A stretch of DNA of 64,000 nucleotides, from assembly GCA_003859965.1 (NCBI GenBank), contig RQYR01000002.1, positions 124,001 to 188,000 on the forward strand, read 5' to 3'. A program made the position numbers and the translations under genes. Under the pieces are notes generated by a model, which worked only from the letters and a program-made list of their open reading frames with translations, was not told the DNA's origin and made no database searches. Positions 34,975 through 43,995 of this stretch are shown one piece after another. This stretch comes from Comamonadaceae bacterium OH2545_COT-014 (lineage in GTDB: Bacteria > Pseudomonadota > Gammaproteobacteria > Burkholderiales > Burkholderiaceae_C). Numbering within the stretch: position 1 is the first letter of the stretch; every line of letters starts with the position of its first letter.

Positions 34975-36273
34975 ATGAGTTTCACTGCACAGTACCAAGC
35001 CAAACGCTGCGCCCCGGCTGACGCCGTGCGTCATGTGCGCAACGGCGACACCATCGTCGTGCCTACGGGCGTGGCCGAACCGCCCAAGCTGCTGGAGGCG
35101 CTGTCGGAGCAGCGGCGCGAGTTCGAGGGCGTGTCGGTCTCGCAAATCCTGCCGGTACGCAAGTTTGGCTATTTCGACCCGGAAACTGTGCGCCACGTGC
35201 GCCATGTGGCCTATTTTTTCAGCGGCGCTTCGCGCCCTGGCGGGCAGGAAGGCTGGGTGGACTTCCGGCCCTCGTACTTCTCTGAAATGCCGGCGCTGAT
35301 CGAGCGCGGTCTGATGCCTGCCGACGTGGTGTTCACCTTGGCTTCGCCCATGGACGAGCACGGCTGGTTCTCCCTCAGCCTGGGGCCGGACTACACCATG
35401 GCCGCCATCAAGAAGGCGCGCGCCGTGGTGCTGGAGGTCAACCCCAACGTGCCCTTTGCCAACGGCAACTGCCACGTGCACATCTCGCAAGTGGCGGCGC
35501 TGGTGGAAAGCGAAGACCCGGTGTTCGAGGTAGGCCTGCCCAACATCGGCCCGGTGCAGCAGGCCATTGGCAAATACGTGGCGGAGATGATTCCCGACGG
35601 CGCCACGCTGCAAATTGGCTACGGCGCCATTCCTGACGCCGTGGTCATGCAGCTGACCGACAAGAAAGACTTGGGCGTGCACACCGAGATGATTGGCGAC
35701 GGCATCATGACCCTGGTGGAAGCGGGCGTGGTCAACAACCGCCGCAAGAACTACCTGCCGGGCAAGATGGTGGCCACCTTCGGCCTGGGCAGCAAGAAGC
35801 TCTACCAGTTCATGCACCGCAACCCGGCGCTGGAGATGCACCCGGTCGATTTCACCAACGATCCCTACCTGGCGGGCCAGAACGACAACCTGATTGCCAT
35901 CAACGCCACCATGCAGATCGACTTTCTGGGCCAGTGCGGTTCCGAATCGCAGGGCATCAAGGTGTACTCGGGCACGGGCGGGCAGGCCGACTTCGTGCGC
36001 GCGGCCAACCGCAGCCGCGGCGGCAAGGCCTTCATCGTCATGCCTTCCACCGCCAAGGACGACACCATCTCGCGCATTGCCCCGGTGCTCAGCCCCGGCA
36101 CGCACGTGACCACCAGCAAGAACGACATCGACTACGTGGTCACCGAGTACGGCGTGGCCCAGCTGCGCGGCCGCACGGCGCACGAGCGCGCCAAGTCGCT
36201 CATTGCCATTGCCCACCCCAAGTTCCGCGATGAGCTGACCGAAGCAGCGCGCAAGATGCGGCTGATGGTTTGA
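34975..36273 (+). CDS. Acetyl-CoA hydrolase/CoA-transferase family protein
   Basis: 432 residues. The full-length family (4-hydroxybutyrate or acetate CoA-transferase / acetyl-CoA hydrolase) is shown by ADAVRHVRNGDTIVVPTGVA, LPNIGPVQQAIGKYVAEMIPDGATLQIGYGAIPD-type segments in the middle, HTEMIGDGIMTLVEAGVVNN, and GSESQGIKVYSGTGGQADFV. The glutamate in YVVTEYGVAQLRGRT matches the late conserved region. The physiological donor and acceptor cannot be told from sequence. It has its own start region and is followed by a long inverted repeat that can serve as its terminator. Confidence 0.9.
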   Translation: MSFTAQYQAKRCAPADAVRHVRNGDTIVVPTGVAEPPKLLEALSEQRREFEGVSVSQILPVRKFGYFDPETVRHVRHVAYFFSGASRPGGQEGWVDFRPSYFSEMPALIERGLMPADVVFTLASPMDEHGWFSLSLGPDYTMAAIKKARAVVLEVNPNVPFANGNCHVHISQVAALVESEDPVFEVGLPNIGPVQQAIGKYVAEMIPDGATLQIGYGAIPDAVVMQLTDKKDLGVHTEMIGDGIMTLVEAGVVNNRRKNYLPGKMVATFGLGSKKLYQFMHRNPALEMHPVDFTNDPYLAGQNDNLIAINATMQIDFLGQCGSESQGIKVYSGTGGQADFVRAANRSRGGKAFIVMPSTAKDDTISRIAPVLSPGTHVTTSKNDIDYVVTEYGVAQLRGRTAHERAKSLIAIAHPKFRDELTEAARKMRLMV

Positions 36274-36304
36274 GGATCTCTGCACGCAGGCCCTGCGCAA
36301 ACCC

Positions 36305-36339
36305 AAACGGCTTGTCATACAATGCATGACAAGCCGTTT
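36305..36339 (+). promoter_or_regulatory. 14 bp inverted repeat before the toxin-antitoxin genes
   Basis: AAACGGCTTGTCAT and ATGACAAGCCGTTT are exact complements around ACAATGC, followed by T. It could terminate the upstream CoA-transferase message. It also contains TACAAT, a possible -10 box, and ends 24 bp before the antitoxin start, where an autoregulatory operator is expected. Both roles are possible. Confidence 0.6.
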
Positions 36340-36362
36340 TGCCATTGACCAAGGAGTGCGCC

Positions 36363-36770
36363 ATGCGTGTCAATGCCCGTTTTGATGAAGAAGCTGATCA
36401 GCAAGTCGCCTATCTGGTCGAAGTCACCGGCATGGGCGTGAGCGAAGTGTTGCGCACCAGCGTGCAGCACTACTACGACAGCGTGCGCGCGCAGCGCAGC
36501 GGGCTGCGGCACCTGGGCGCGTTCATCGGCCAGGGCGACAGTGGCCGCGCCGACGTGGCTGGCCGCTACAAGGCGCGCCTGGCCGAAGGCTGGGCCGGCA
36601 AATACGCGCCGCCCGCCGCGGCGCCGGCCTGGCAGGTGGCCGAACCGGCCCAGCCGCCGTACCCGGCCGCGCCAGCCACGGTGGGCGGGGGCGAGCCAAA
36701 GGCTGAAGACAGCGCCGCGAAAAGCGCCGCCAGAGCCACAGTAAAAGCCACGCGAAAAGGCCGCGCATGA
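36363..36770 (+). CDS. Ribbon-helix-helix antitoxin
   Basis: 135 residues from the ATG at 36363 with AAGGAG eight bases upstream. The N-terminus MRVNARFDEEADQQVAYLVE followed by TGMGVSEVLRTSVQHYY is a ribbon-helix-helix DNA-binding fold of the CopG/MetJ type. The C-terminus is a long Ala/Pro-rich, basic tail, unusual for an antitoxin. It overlaps the VapC gene by four bases (ATGA), the classic antitoxin-toxin arrangement. The inverted repeat upstream is the likely operator. Confidence 0.82.
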   Translation: MRVNARFDEEADQQVAYLVEVTGMGVSEVLRTSVQHYYDSVRAQRSGLRHLGAFIGQGDSGRADVAGRYKARLAEGWAGKYAPPAAAPAWQVAEPAQPPYPAAPATVGGGEPKAEDSAAKSAARATVKATRKGRA

Positions 36771-37195
36771 TCATTGCCGACGCAGGTTTCTTCTATGCGC
36801 TGGTGGACCGGCGCGATGCCTGGCACAGCCGCGCCGTGGCGGCGCTGGGCACGCAGGCCGAGGGCTGGGTGACCACCTGGCCGGTGCTGACCGAGGCCAC
36901 GCACCTGCTCATGCGCTGGATCGGCCCCGAGGCCGCCCGCGCGCTGCTGGACGAAGTGGCCGATGGCAGCATCGCCACCTGGCACTGGCCCGCCGCCCAG
37001 AACGCGCGCCTGTCGCAGCTGATGGCGCGCTACCAGGGCCTGCCCATGGATTTGGCCGATGCCTCGCTGGTGCTGTTGGCCGAGCACCTGGGCCATGGCC
37101 GCATCCTCACCACCGACGAGCGCGACTTTGGCGCCTACCGCTTCAAACGCCAGCACCCGTTTGAAAACCTGCTGCTGGGGCGCGCGCATGGCTGA
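36767..37195 (+). CDS. PIN-domain toxin (VapC family)
   Basis: 142 residues. VapC toxins are RNases that usually cleave tRNA or rRNA. The PIN acidic residues are seen at D5 (MIIADAGFFYALVD), E43 (LTEATHLLM), D95/D98 (PMDLADASLV) and D117/D120 (TTDERDF). The start overlaps the antitoxin gene and the stop overlaps the yejE start by eight bases, so toxin and transporter subunit should be translated from one message. Confidence 0.88.
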   Translation: MIIADAGFFYALVDRRDAWHSRAVAALGTQAEGWVTTWPVLTEATHLLMRWIGPEAARALLDEVADGSIATWHWPAAQNARLSQLMARYQGLPMDLADASLVLLAEHLGHGRILTTDERDFGAYRFKRQHPFENLLLGRAHG

Positions 37196-38330
37196 GGCCG
37201 GAGCCACACCAGGCGGGGCGGCCCCGTCAGCCCACGCTGCACCGCCAGAGCCTGTGTCCGCGCCGTCGGCAGCGCCCGTGCCCACGCCGTCTGCCTCGCC
37301 AATGGCCTCCCCATCGCCTGCCCGCCGCGCCTGGCAGCGCTTCCGTCGCAATCGCCTGGGTTACTGGAGCCTGGTGGCGTTTGTGACCCTGGTGGCCCTG
37401 AGCCTGATGGCCGAGGTGTTGTCCAACGACAAACCGCTCATCGCGCGCTACGAAGGGGCGCTTTACTTCCCGCTGCTCAAGAGTTACCCCGAAACCACCT
37501 TCGGCGGCGACTTCGTGACCGAGACGGACTACCTCGACCCCTTCATCCGCCAGCAGTTCAGCCAGCCGGGCAATTGGGCCATCTACCCGCCCAACCCCTA
37601 CGGCGCCAAGACCATCCACTACTTTTCCGATGCCCCCAACCCCGCGCCGCCCAGCCGCGCCAACTGGCTGGGCACGGACGACCGCGGGCGCGATTTGCTG
37701 GCGCAGCTGCTCTACGGCTTTCGCGTCAGCGTGCTGTTTGGCCTGGCGCTGACGGCCATTGGCGTGGCGCTGGGCGTGGCGGCCGGGGCGGTGCAGGGCT
37801 TTTTCGGCGGCAAGGTGGATCTGGCGGGGCAGCGCTTCATCGAAATCTGGTCCTCCATGCCCGAGCTGTACCTGCTCATCATCTTCAGCGCCGTGTTCGC
37901 GCCCAGCGTGGGGCTGCTGCTGGCGCTGCTGGGCCTGTTCGGCTGGATGGGGCTGTCGGACTATGTACGCGCCGAATTCCTGCGCAACCGCCAGCTCGAT
38001 TACGTGAAGGCCGCCCGCGCGCTGGGCGTGTCGCGCTGGCGGCTGGCGTGGCGCCACATCCTGCCCAACAGCCTGACGCCGGTGGTCACCTTCCTGCCCT
38101 TTCGCATGAGCGCGGCCATTCTGGCGCTGACCTCGCTGGACTTCCTGGGCCTGGGCGTGCCGCCGGGCACGCCGTCCCTGGGCGAACTGCTGAGCCAGGG
38201 CAAGAACAACATCGACGCCTGGTGGATCTCGCTGTCCACCTTCGGCGTGCTCGTGCTCACGCTGCTGCTGCTCACCTTCATGGGCGATGCGCTGCGCGAC
38301 GCACTGGACCCGCGCAAGGCCGACGCATGA
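37188..38330 (+). CDS. yejE: Peptide ABC importer inner membrane permease (YejE)
   Basis: 380 residues from the ATG at 37188, which lies inside the last codons of vapC. The first 45 residues are a low-complexity Ala/Pro/Ser stretch before ARRAWQRFRRNRLGYWSLVA, where the family normally begins. The long periplasmic insert PNPYGAKTIHYFSDAPNPAP and GTDDRGRDLLAQLLYGFRVS are YejE-like, and VKAARALGVSRWRLAWRHIL is the EAA loop. It is followed at once by a serine hydrolase gene and the ATPase gene. The odd N-terminus may reflect remodelling when the toxin-antitoxin genes arrived, which is inference. Confidence 0.9.
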   Translation: MAEAGATPGGAAPSAHAAPPEPVSAPSAAPVPTPSASPMASPSPARRAWQRFRRNRLGYWSLVAFVTLVALSLMAEVLSNDKPLIARYEGALYFPLLKSYPETTFGGDFVTETDYLDPFIRQQFSQPGNWAIYPPNPYGAKTIHYFSDAPNPAPPSRANWLGTDDRGRDLLAQLLYGFRVSVLFGLALTAIGVALGVAAGAVQGFFGGKVDLAGQRFIEIWSSMPELYLLIIFSAVFAPSVGLLLALLGLFGWMGLSDYVRAEFLRNRQLDYVKAARALGVSRWRLAWRHILPNSLTPVVTFLPFRMSAAILALTSLDFLGLGVPPGTPSLGELLSQGKNNIDAWWISLSTFGVLVLTLLLLTFMGDALRDALDPRKADA

Positions 38331-39376
38331 GCACGCCCCCCAGCAGCGGCCTGCAAGCCTGGCTGGCCCACACACTGGCCAAGGCCGTCGATGGCCGCCG
38401 GATTTTCGGCGCGGCCTTCTGCCTGGGCCAGCAGGGGCAAATGCATGGCGCAGCGGCAGGTGATTTGGAGCTGGGCACGCCGTTTTTCATCGCCAGCGTG
38501 ACCAAGCTGTTCACCACCGCGCTCGTCATGCAGCTGCGCCGCGCGGGCGCACTGGCGCTGGACGAGCCGGTGGCGCCGCATCTGGTACGCTGTTTGGACG
38601 CTGCCCTGCTGCAAGACCTGCCCGCCACGCTTACGCCGCGCCAGCTGCTGGCCCACACCGCCGGACTGCCCGACTACTTCGCAGGCGCCGATGCCCAGGG
38701 CCGATGCTGGCTGCGCCAGCTGCGGCGCGGCCCGGACTTTGGCTGGAGCGCCGCCGAGGCACTGGCGCGCAGCCGCCAGATCGGGCCCGCCCGCCCCGCT
38801 GGCGCCACCGGGCGGGCGCGCTACTCCGACAGCCACTACCAGCTGCTGGGCCTGTTGATCGAGCAGCTGACGGGCCAGCCCCTGGCGCGCTGCTACGCCC
38901 AGCACATCTGCGCGCCGCTGGGGCTGACGCGCACCTATCTCTACCAAGACCCTGCCGACCGCACACCGCGCGACATCTGTGACCACGCCCGGCCACTGCA
39001 CCGGCCGCTGGCGATGGCCTCCTTCCGCGCCGATGGCGGCATGGTGTCCACCGCGCCCGAGCTGCTGCGCTTCGTGCAGGCCTTCTTCGGCGGCGAGCTG
39101 TTTCCTGCAAGCGATTTGCGCGAGCTGCAAGTGTTCCGCCCCCTGTCAATGTTTTTCCCCATGCAGGCGGGCGTCGGCCTGCAACGGCTGAAGCTGCCCT
39201 GGCTGCTCGACCCGCTGCGCCGCGCCCCGCCGCTGCTCGGGCACCTAGGCCTGTCCGGCGCGCTGGCGCTGCACTGCCCGCAGCGCCAGATCGCCATCGC
39301 CGGCACCGTCAACCAGCTGGCCGCACCCGGCGCCGCGCTGCGGCTGGCGCTGCGTATCTTTCACCGGGCAGATTGA
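38327..39376 (+). CDS. Serine beta-lactamase-family hydrolase
   Basis: 349 residues, overlapping the yejE stop by four bases. Class C beta-lactamase/DD-peptidase fold: the catalytic SVTK (S57, K60) in FFIASVTKLFTTALVMQLRR, a YSDSHY motif in the place of the YxN loop, and HLGLSG in the place of the KTG/HxG strand. There is no signal peptide, so it is probably cytoplasmic and may act on peptides or esters brought in by the Yej importer, consistent with its place between yejE and yejF. It is unlikely to confer antibiotic resistance. Confidence 0.85.
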   Translation: MSTPPSSGLQAWLAHTLAKAVDGRRIFGAAFCLGQQGQMHGAAAGDLELGTPFFIASVTKLFTTALVMQLRRAGALALDEPVAPHLVRCLDAALLQDLPATLTPRQLLAHTAGLPDYFAGADAQGRCWLRQLRRGPDFGWSAAEALARSRQIGPARPAGATGRARYSDSHYQLLGLLIEQLTGQPLARCYAQHICAPLGLTRTYLYQDPADRTPRDICDHARPLHRPLAMASFRADGGMVSTAPELLRFVQAFFGGELFPASDLRELQVFRPLSMFFPMQAGVGLQRLKLPWLLDPLRRAPPLLGHLGLSGALALHCPQRQIAIAGTVNQLAAPGAALRLALRIFHRAD

Positions 39377-39381
39377 CTGTG

Positions 39382-41010
39382 ATGCAAGCGCCCGCCATGC
39401 CCTCCGCCCCGCTGCTCGACGTGCAGGACCTCGGCATTGCCTTTGGCGGCAAGCCGGTGGTGCAGGGCGTTTCGTTCACGCTCGCGCCGGGTGAAAAGCT
39501 GGCGCTGGTGGGCGAGTCCGGATCGGGCAAGACCATCACCGCGCTGGCGCTGCTGCGCCTGCTGGACGGCGCGCGCCTGCAAGGCCGCGCGCTGTGGCAA
39601 GGGCGCGATGCCGCTGCCGCGCCGCGCGATTTGCTGACGCTGCCCGAGCGCCAGATGCGCGCGCTGCGCGGCGACGAGATCGCCATGATCTTCCAGGAGC
39701 CGATGACCGCGCTCAACCCGCTCATGCCCATTGGCGAGCAGGTGGCGGAAGTTTTGCGATTGAAAAGGGCGTTATCGCCCGCCCAGTCTGCCAGGGAAGC
39801 TATTGAATTAATAGCTAGAACCGGCATTCCAGACCCTGCGCGGCGTGCCCGCGCCTTCGCGCACCAGCTCAGTGGCGGGCAGCGCCAGCGCGCCATGATC
39901 GCCATGGCGCTGGCCTGCCAGCCGCGCCTGCTGCTGGCCGACGAGCCCACCACCGCGCTCGACGTGAGCCTGCGCGGCCAGATCCTCGACCTGCTGGACG
40001 AGCTGCGCCGCGACACCGGCATGGCCGTGCTCATGATCACGCACGATCTGCAACTGGTGCGCCGCTTCGCCGACCGCGTGGCCGTCATGCAGCACGGGCA
40101 GCTGGTGGAGCAGGGCGCCACCGCCGCCCTGTTCGCCGCGCCCCGGCAGCCCTACACGCGGCAGCTGCTGGCCAGTCGCCCCGAGCGCGACGTGGACGAA
40201 TCGCCCCCCGCCGCGCAGGCTGTCCCCGTGCTGGTGGCCGAAAGCGTGCGCGTGGACTACCCCGTGCCCCTGCCCGGCGTGCGCGGCTGGTTCCGCAAGG
40301 GCAGGTTCACCGCCCTGCACGGCGCCAGCTTCGGCATTGCGCCGGGGCGCACGCTGGGCGTCATTGGCGAATCAGGCTCGGGCAAGTCCACGCTGGCGCA
40401 GGCGGCGCTGGGCCTGCTGCCCTTCACCGGCACGCTGCACGTGGCCGGGCGCGCATGGCGGCACCGCGCCAGCGCCGACCGGCCCTTGCGCCGGGTGGTG
40501 CAAGTGGTGTTCCAGGACCCGTTCTCGTCGCTGTCGCCGCGCATGACGGTGGAGGAAATCGTGGGTGAAGGGCTGCTCGTGCACGAGCCGGCGCTGGGCG
40601 CGCCCGAACGCGCTGCCCGCGTGCGCCAGGCGCTGGCCGACGTGGGCCTGAGCGAGGCGCAGTTCCCCGGCCTGCTGGCGCGCTACCCGCACGCTTTTTC
40701 CGGCGGCCAGCGCCAGCGCATCGCACTGGCGCGCGCCCTCATCGTCCAGCCCCGGCTGCTGGTGCTGGACGAACCCACCAGCGCGCTGGACGTGAGCATC
40801 CAGAAACAGGTGCTGGCCCTTTTGCAGAAACTGCAGAAAGAGCGCGGCCTGGCCTACCTGCTCATCACGCATGACGTGGACGTGGTGCGCGCCCTGGCGC
40901 ACGAGGTGCTGGTGCTCAAGGACGGCCAGGTGGTGGAAAGCGGCCCCGCCCTGCAAGTGCTGGCATCGCCCCGGCACCCCTATACGCAGGCCTTGCTGGC
41001 GGCGGCGTGA
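39382..41010 (+). CDS. yejF: Peptide ABC importer ATP-binding protein with two ATPase domains (YejF)
   Basis: 542 residues from the ATG at 39382; a TTG nine bases upstream overlaps the previous gene. Two complete nucleotide-binding domains are fused: Walker A GESGSGKT twice (near residues 40 and 330), signatures HQLSGGQRQRAM and HAFSGGQRQRIALARAL, and Walker B LLLADEPTTALD and LLVLDEPTSALD. It powers the YejB-YejE channel. The stretch coded by 39758-39821 (KRALSPAQSAREAIELIART) derives from an interspersed repeat inserted in frame in the first domain, between the Q-loop and the signature. Confidence 0.93.
   Translation: MQAPAMPSAPLLDVQDLGIAFGGKPVVQGVSFTLAPGEKLALVGESGSGKTITALALLRLLDGARLQGRALWQGRDAAAAPRDLLTLPERQMRALRGDEIAMIFQEPMTALNPLMPIGEQVAEVLRLKRALSPAQSAREAIELIARTGIPDPARRARAFAHQLSGGQRQRAMIAMALACQPRLLLADEPTTALDVSLRGQILDLLDELRRDTGMAVLMITHDLQLVRRFADRVAVMQHGQLVEQGATAALFAAPRQPYTRQLLASRPERDVDESPPAAQAVPVLVAESVRVDYPVPLPGVRGWFRKGRFTALHGASFGIAPGRTLGVIGESGSGKSTLAQAALGLLPFTGTLHVAGRAWRHRASADRPLRRVVQVVFQDPFSSLSPRMTVEEIVGEGLLVHEPALGAPERAARVRQALADVGLSEAQFPGLLARYPHAFSGGQRQRIALARALIVQPRLLVLDEPTSALDVSIQKQVLALLQKLQKERGLAYLLITHDVDVVRALAHEVLVLKDGQVVESGPALQVLASPRHPYTQALLAAA
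39758..39821 (+). repeat. Interspersed repeat inside yejF
   Basis: GATTGAAAAGGGCGTTATCG ... GAAGCTATTGAATTAATAGC: an A/T-rich patch within a very GC-rich gene, laid out like the element at 45166 (ATTGAAAA, GC-rich middle, GCTA-TGAA-TAGC). It keeps the reading frame and adds about 21 codons to yejF. Confidence 0.55.
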
Positions 41011-41123
41011 AGCGGCCCATGAAGCACGGCCGGACGCGGGCAGCCCCAGGGCGCGGACGTGTCCGGTTTGGGGGCGGATTGGGGCCTGATTGGCGGCTTT
41101 TGCATCCCCGATAATCGCCGCCC

Positions 41124-41972
41124 ATGCCAATTTCTTCACGCTTGCGCCGGGCCTGGTGGCCCAGCCCGTTCATGCAGTGCAGCGCCGTGCTGCACGCGGG
41201 CGCTGGCCTGGGGGCGGCACTGGCCCCGGCGCAATGGCCGCTGTGGCTGGCGCTGGTGGCGGCCAACCAGGCGGTGCTGGCGGGCGCCGGGCTGTGGCCG
41301 CGCAGCACGCTGCTGGGCAGCAATCTGGTGCGCCTGCCGCCCGATGCCGCCTTGCGCGGCGAGGTCGCGCTCACCTTCGACGACGGCCCCGACCCCGCCG
41401 TCACCCCCCAGGTGCTGGACCTGCTGGACGCCCACGGCGCCCGCGCCACCTTTTTCTGCATTGGCGAGCGCGTGCGCCGCCATGCCGCGCTGGCGCGCGA
41501 GATCGCGCGGCGCGGTCACGCCATCGAGAACCACACGGCCACCCACCCGCACGCCTTCGCCGCCTATGGCTGGCGGCGCATGGCGGCGCAGGTGGCGCGG
41601 GGGCAGGCGGCGATCGCCCAGGTCACGGGCCGGGCGCCCGTGTTCTTCCGCGCCGTGGCCGGGCTGCGCAACCCGCTGCTCGATCCCATCCTGGCGCGCC
41701 ACGGCCTGCGCCTGGCCAGCTGGACGCGCCGCGCCTACGACACCCGCTGCGGCGACGCCGCCACCGTGCTGGCCCGCCTCACGCGCGGCCTGGGCGCGGG
41801 CGACGTGCTGCTGCTGCACGACGGCCACGCCGCCCGCACCGCGCACGGCCAGCCGGTGCTGCTGGCCGTGCTGCCCGCCCTGCTGCACACGCTGCGCGCG
41901 CGCGGCCTGCGCGCCGTCACGCTGCGCGCGGCCTGCCAGCTCGCGCCACGACCGGCGGAGGCACGGGCATGA
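41124..41972 (+). CDS. Polysaccharide deacetylase family protein (NodB domain)
   Basis: 282 residues. An N-terminal membrane segment pair (about residues 20-60) precedes a carbohydrate esterase 4 domain: motif 1 TFDDGPDP, motif 2 ENHTATHPH (metal histidines), FFRAVAGLRNPLL in the position of motif 3, and LLLHDGH in motif 5. It is the first gene of a six-gene unit with four-base overlaps to the methyltransferase. Deacetylases of this kind appear in some aryl-polyene-like clusters, where their role is unclear. Confidence 0.85.
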   Translation: MPISSRLRRAWWPSPFMQCSAVLHAGAGLGAALAPAQWPLWLALVAANQAVLAGAGLWPRSTLLGSNLVRLPPDAALRGEVALTFDDGPDPAVTPQVLDLLDAHGARATFFCIGERVRRHAALAREIARRGHAIENHTATHPHAFAAYGWRRMAAQVARGQAAIAQVTGRAPVFFRAVAGLRNPLLDPILARHGLRLASWTRRAYDTRCGDAATVLARLTRGLGAGDVLLLHDGHAARTAHGQPVLLAVLPALLHTLRARGLRAVTLRAACQLAPRPAEARA

Positions 41973-42751
41973 ACCACGCCCCACCCGCCGCCGCCCCGCG
42001 CGCGCTGCACCGCGCACTGGTCGATGCCGCCAGCGCGCGCTACCGCGCCGCCGGGCGCTTTGCCTGGCATTTCGCGCGCGGCAAGCTGGGCATGGACCCG
42101 CTGTTCATGGATTTGCTGCGCCACGGCGCATTGCCCGCGCACGGGCGCTTTCTGGACTTGGGCTGCGGCCAGGCCGTGCTGGCCGCGTGGCTGCTGGCCG
42201 CGCGCCAGCAACATGACGCCCACCCGCATGCCTGGCCCACCGGCTGGCCCCCGCCGCCGCGCGTGGACGAGATGCTGGCGCTGGAGCTGATGCCGCGCGA
42301 CGTGGCGCGCGCCCAGGCCGCGCTGGCTGGCGTGCCGCAGGTGCAGGTGCGGCAGGCTGACATCCGCCACACGCCGTTCCCGCCCGTGGACGCCATCACC
42401 ATTCTCGACGTGCTGCACTACTTCGACCATGCGGCGCAAGATGACGTGCTGCGCCGCGCCCGCGCCGCGCTGCCGCCCGGCGGTGTACTGGTGGCGCGTG
42501 TGGGCGATGCGGCGGGCGGGTGGCGCTTTCGCCTCAGCCGCTGGGTGGACCAGGCGGTGACGCTGGTGCGCGGCCATGGCGTGTCGCCGCTGTATTGCCG
42601 CCCGGTAGCGGAATGGGTGCGCGCGTTGCAGGCGCTGGGCTTTGCCGTGCGCGTGGCGCGCAGCGACGACGGCCCGCCCTTCGCCAACACCCTGCTGCTG
42701 GCGCGCGTGCCTGCGGGCGGGACGGCGGCCGCCCCGGAGACACGCGCATGA
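41969..42751 (+). CDS. Class I SAM-dependent methyltransferase
   Basis: 260 residues. SAM-binding motif I FLDLGCGQAVLAAWLL, then LALELMPRDVARAQAAL (acidic loop region) and DAITILDVLHYFDHAAQDDV (motif IV). It overlaps both neighbours by four bases, so it belongs to the deacetylase-ketosynthase unit. A methyl transfer to an aryl or polyene product would fit, but the substrate is not evident. Confidence 0.82.
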   Translation: MNHAPPAAAPRALHRALVDAASARYRAAGRFAWHFARGKLGMDPLFMDLLRHGALPAHGRFLDLGCGQAVLAAWLLAARQQHDAHPHAWPTGWPPPPRVDEMLALELMPRDVARAQAALAGVPQVQVRQADIRHTPFPPVDAITILDVLHYFDHAAQDDVLRRARAALPPGGVLVARVGDAAGGWRFRLSRWVDQAVTLVRGHGVSPLYCRPVAEWVRALQALGFAVRVARSDDGPPFANTLLLARVPAGGTAAAPETRA

Positions 42752-43977
42752 GCACGCCGCGCATGGCCCCGTTGCGCCTCAGCGCCTGGACTGCCACCAC
42801 GGCGCTGGGCGTGGGCGCCGCGCCGCTGCTGGCCGCGCTGCGCGCAGGCGTCAGCGGCCTCAAGCCCTGCGACTTTCCGGGCGCCGAAACACTGCCGGCC
42901 TGGATCGGCGAGGCTCCTGGCGTGGATGCTGCGGCCCTGCCGCCCGCGCTGGCGCGCTACGACTGCCGCAACAACCGGCTGGCCTGGCTGGGCCTGCGGG
43001 CCGACGGCTTTGAGCAGGCGGCGCGCGCAGCCATTGCCCGCCACGGCGCCGGGCGCGTGGCGCTCGTGCTGGGCACCAGCACTTCCGGCATTCTTTCGGC
43101 CGAGGCGGCCTACCGGCAACGCACGCCCGGCGGCCCGCTGCCGGCGTGGTTCGACTACGAGGCCACGCACAACACCGCCTCTGTCACTGCCTTCGTGCGC
43201 GCCTGGCTGGGGCTGCGCGGGCCGGCGGCCACCCTTTCCACGGCGTGCTCGTCATCGGCCAAGGCCTTTGCCGCCGCTGAACGCTACATCCGCGCCGGCC
43301 TGGCCGACGCGGCCATTGTTGGCGGCGTGGATTCGCTGTGCCTGACCACGTTGTATGGTTTCGCTTCGCTCGAACTCACATCGCCCGAGCCGTGCCGCCC
43401 GTGCGATCTGGCGCGGCGCGGCCTGTCGATTGGCGAGGCCGCCGCCTTCGCGTTGCTGGAGCGTGACGCGGGCGCGGCCGATGCCACGCCGCGCGTCGTG
43501 CTGGCGGGCTGGGGCGAGTCCAGCGACGCGCACCACATGTCCGCCCCGCATCCCGAAGGACGCGGCGCGTGCGCCGCCATGCGGCAGGCGCTGGCACAAG
43601 CCGGGCTGGCCCCGCAGGCGCTGGACTACGTCAATCTGCATGGCACCGCCACCCCCGCCAACGACGCGGCCGAGAGCGCCGCCGTGGCCACCCTGCTGGG
43701 CACCCGCCACGACCACGGCGTGCCGTGCAGCTCCACCAAAGGCATGACCGGCCACACCCTGGGCGCGGCCGGCGCGGTGGAAGCCGTGATCTGCGCCCTG
43801 GCCCTGCAGCATGGGCTGCTGCCTGCCAGCGTGGGCACGCAAACCCCTGACCCGGCCCTGCCCGTGCCGCTGGTGCGCCGGCCCGCCGCCGCGCCGCTGC
43901 GGCACGCGCTATCCAACTCTTTTGGCTTTGGCGGCAGCAACGCCAGCCTGGTGTTTTCGCGCGCCGGTGGCGCCTGA
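42748..43977 (+). CDS. Beta-ketoacyl-ACP synthase (KAS II-like)
   Basis: 409 residues with the complete Cys-His-His triad: C167 in LSTACSSSAKAF, the first histidine in VNLHGTATPANDAAES and the second in STKGMTGHTLGAAGAVEA. It condenses malonyl-ACP with a growing chain. The active triad next to a chain-length-factor-like partner resembles the paired ketosynthases of aryl polyene and xanthomonadin-type pathways. No acyl carrier protein gene is in this unit. Confidence 0.9.
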   Translation: MSTPRMAPLRLSAWTATTALGVGAAPLLAALRAGVSGLKPCDFPGAETLPAWIGEAPGVDAAALPPALARYDCRNNRLAWLGLRADGFEQAARAAIARHGAGRVALVLGTSTSGILSAEAAYRQRTPGGPLPAWFDYEATHNTASVTAFVRAWLGLRGPAATLSTACSSSAKAFAAAERYIRAGLADAAIVGGVDSLCLTTLYGFASLELTSPEPCRPCDLARRGLSIGEAAAFALLERDAGAADATPRVVLAGWGESSDAHHMSAPHPEGRGACAAMRQALAQAGLAPQALDYVNLHGTATPANDAAESAAVATLLGTRHDHGVPCSSTKGMTGHTLGAAGAVEAVICALALQHGLLPASVGTQTPDPALPVPLVRRPAAAPLRHALSNSFGFGGSNASLVFSRAGGA

Positions 43978-43995
43978 ATTGCGGGAGCGCATGGC

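Noticed and set aside
38327-39376. Beta-lactamase resistance gene
   Set aside because: It has the serine hydrolase motifs but no signal peptide and sits inside a peptide transport operon, so a resistance role is unlikely.
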